43,274 bases of DNA from Mnemiopsis leidyi (Eukaryota; Ctenophora; Tentaculata; Lobata; Bolinopsidae): the NCBI GenBank assembly GCA_000226015.1, contig JH153954.1, positions 146,239 through 189,512 on the forward strand. The letters are read 5' to 3'. The notes beneath the pieces are model-generated. The model worked only from the letters and a program-made list of their open reading frames with translations. It ran no database searches and was not told where the DNA came from. Position numbers and translations under genes: made by a program. Positions 42,848-43,274 of this stretch are shown here, piece by piece; position 1 is the first letter of the stretch; each line of letters opens with the position of its first letter.

Positions 42848-43274
42848 CTACATCAGTCCTCAAAGAATGGAGCCTTAATGTTAATGAGCAGAAGACTGAG
42901 TTTGTGAGGGTGTACCTTGCTGGCAAGAATGAAACTGACTCGTTTGGGGTGAAGATATCCGGTAATGAACCTTGGAGGTGCACCAAGCTCCTCGGATCAC
43001 TCCTTTGCAGTACAAAAGACATTTTTCATAGGATACAGTTAGGAAATGTGGCTTTTGCGAACTTTAGTAAGATCTGACAAGGCAGAAAAATATCACTTAA
43101 ACGAAAACTACTTATTTATGAAGCTCAAGTTGTTTCTGTTATTATGTATGGATCCTGCTCTTGGTCGGCACCAAAACACATTCTTGAAAAACTTAACATT
43201 TGTCACAGACATCACCTTAGGTCAATACTCAACGTCAGATGGCCACACGGCATGTCAAACAAGACCCTTTACAA
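42848..43274 (+). mobile_element. Non-LTR retrotransposon (LINE) reverse-transcriptase fragment, truncated by the window edge
   Basis: A plus-strand frame encodes the C-terminal part of a LINE reverse transcriptase: LKEWSLNVNEQKTEFVRVYL, then WRCTKLLGSLLCSTKDI, and KLLIYEAQVVSVIMYGSCSW, then LRSILNVRWP. These are the conserved thumb/connection motifs after the RT core. One in-frame stop (TGA at 43075-43077) lies in an otherwise open frame, so this copy is inactive but not old. The polymerase core upstream is missing, as in a 5'-truncated insertion. Confidence 0.88.

Overview
This is a eukaryotic, animal-type window. Genes are split by short GT–AG introns, the proteins are metazoan families (DNA polymerase alpha, an hnRNP U-like protein, MBF1/EDF1, an F-type-lectin-like secreted protein, an animal-FAS-like megasynthase fragment), and non-coding DNA is AT-rich and full of minisatellites, small DNA-transposon relics and a LINE. 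It suggests an invertebrate animal; I cannot place it further from sequence alone. No bacterial operons, CRISPR arrays or confident tRNA/rRNA genes were seen.

Left part (1-6671, minus strand): POLA1, the catalytic subunit of DNA polymerase alpha. Eleven exons are resolved, from the ATG at 6671 to the zinc-finger exon at 466; the last C-terminal exons lie beyond the left edge. Region 6.7-13.0 kb has no gene I can support. It holds a 340-bp tandem duplication, five copies of a ~90-bp dispersed repeat, a fold-back element and GC-rich palindromes.

Middle (12276-32952, minus strand): one large hnRNP U-like gene of 12 exons, 4308 nt of joined coding sequence in a continuous frame. In order it encodes an RGG-rich N-terminus, a SPRY domain, a P-loop kinase-like domain, an Arg/Asp/Gly-rich region and a long G/Q/S/Y-rich prion-like tail. 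Its fourth intron is about 12.95 kb. On the opposite strand this intron hosts a secreted coiled-coil plus F-type-lectin-like gene (28727-29719) flanked by two decayed copies. It also holds orphan candidate exons and a 565-base assembly gap between two minisatellites.

Right part: MBF1/EDF1 (six exons, minus) carries a 280-bp Mutator-like MITE with a perfect 9-bp target duplication in its first intron. Next come an unrecognised two-exon tryptophan-rich protein (minus), an orphan terminal exon, and an intronless 1014-aa plus-strand gene. That gene keeps the animal FAS/PKS order KS-AT-(partial DH)-ACP, but all three ketosynthase catalytic residues are replaced while the AT and ACP motifs are intact. 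A LINE reverse-transcriptase fragment runs off the right edge.

The recurring oddity is where the tandem repeats sit. In two genes the repeat unit contains an exon/intron 5' splice junction, and in others the array starts just inside a donor. In the hnRNP U-like SPRY domain this makes three equivalent donors 36 bp apart, all in frame. Nothing was run by computer: exon boundaries come from reading frames, GT-AG signals, phase matching and remembered family conservation.
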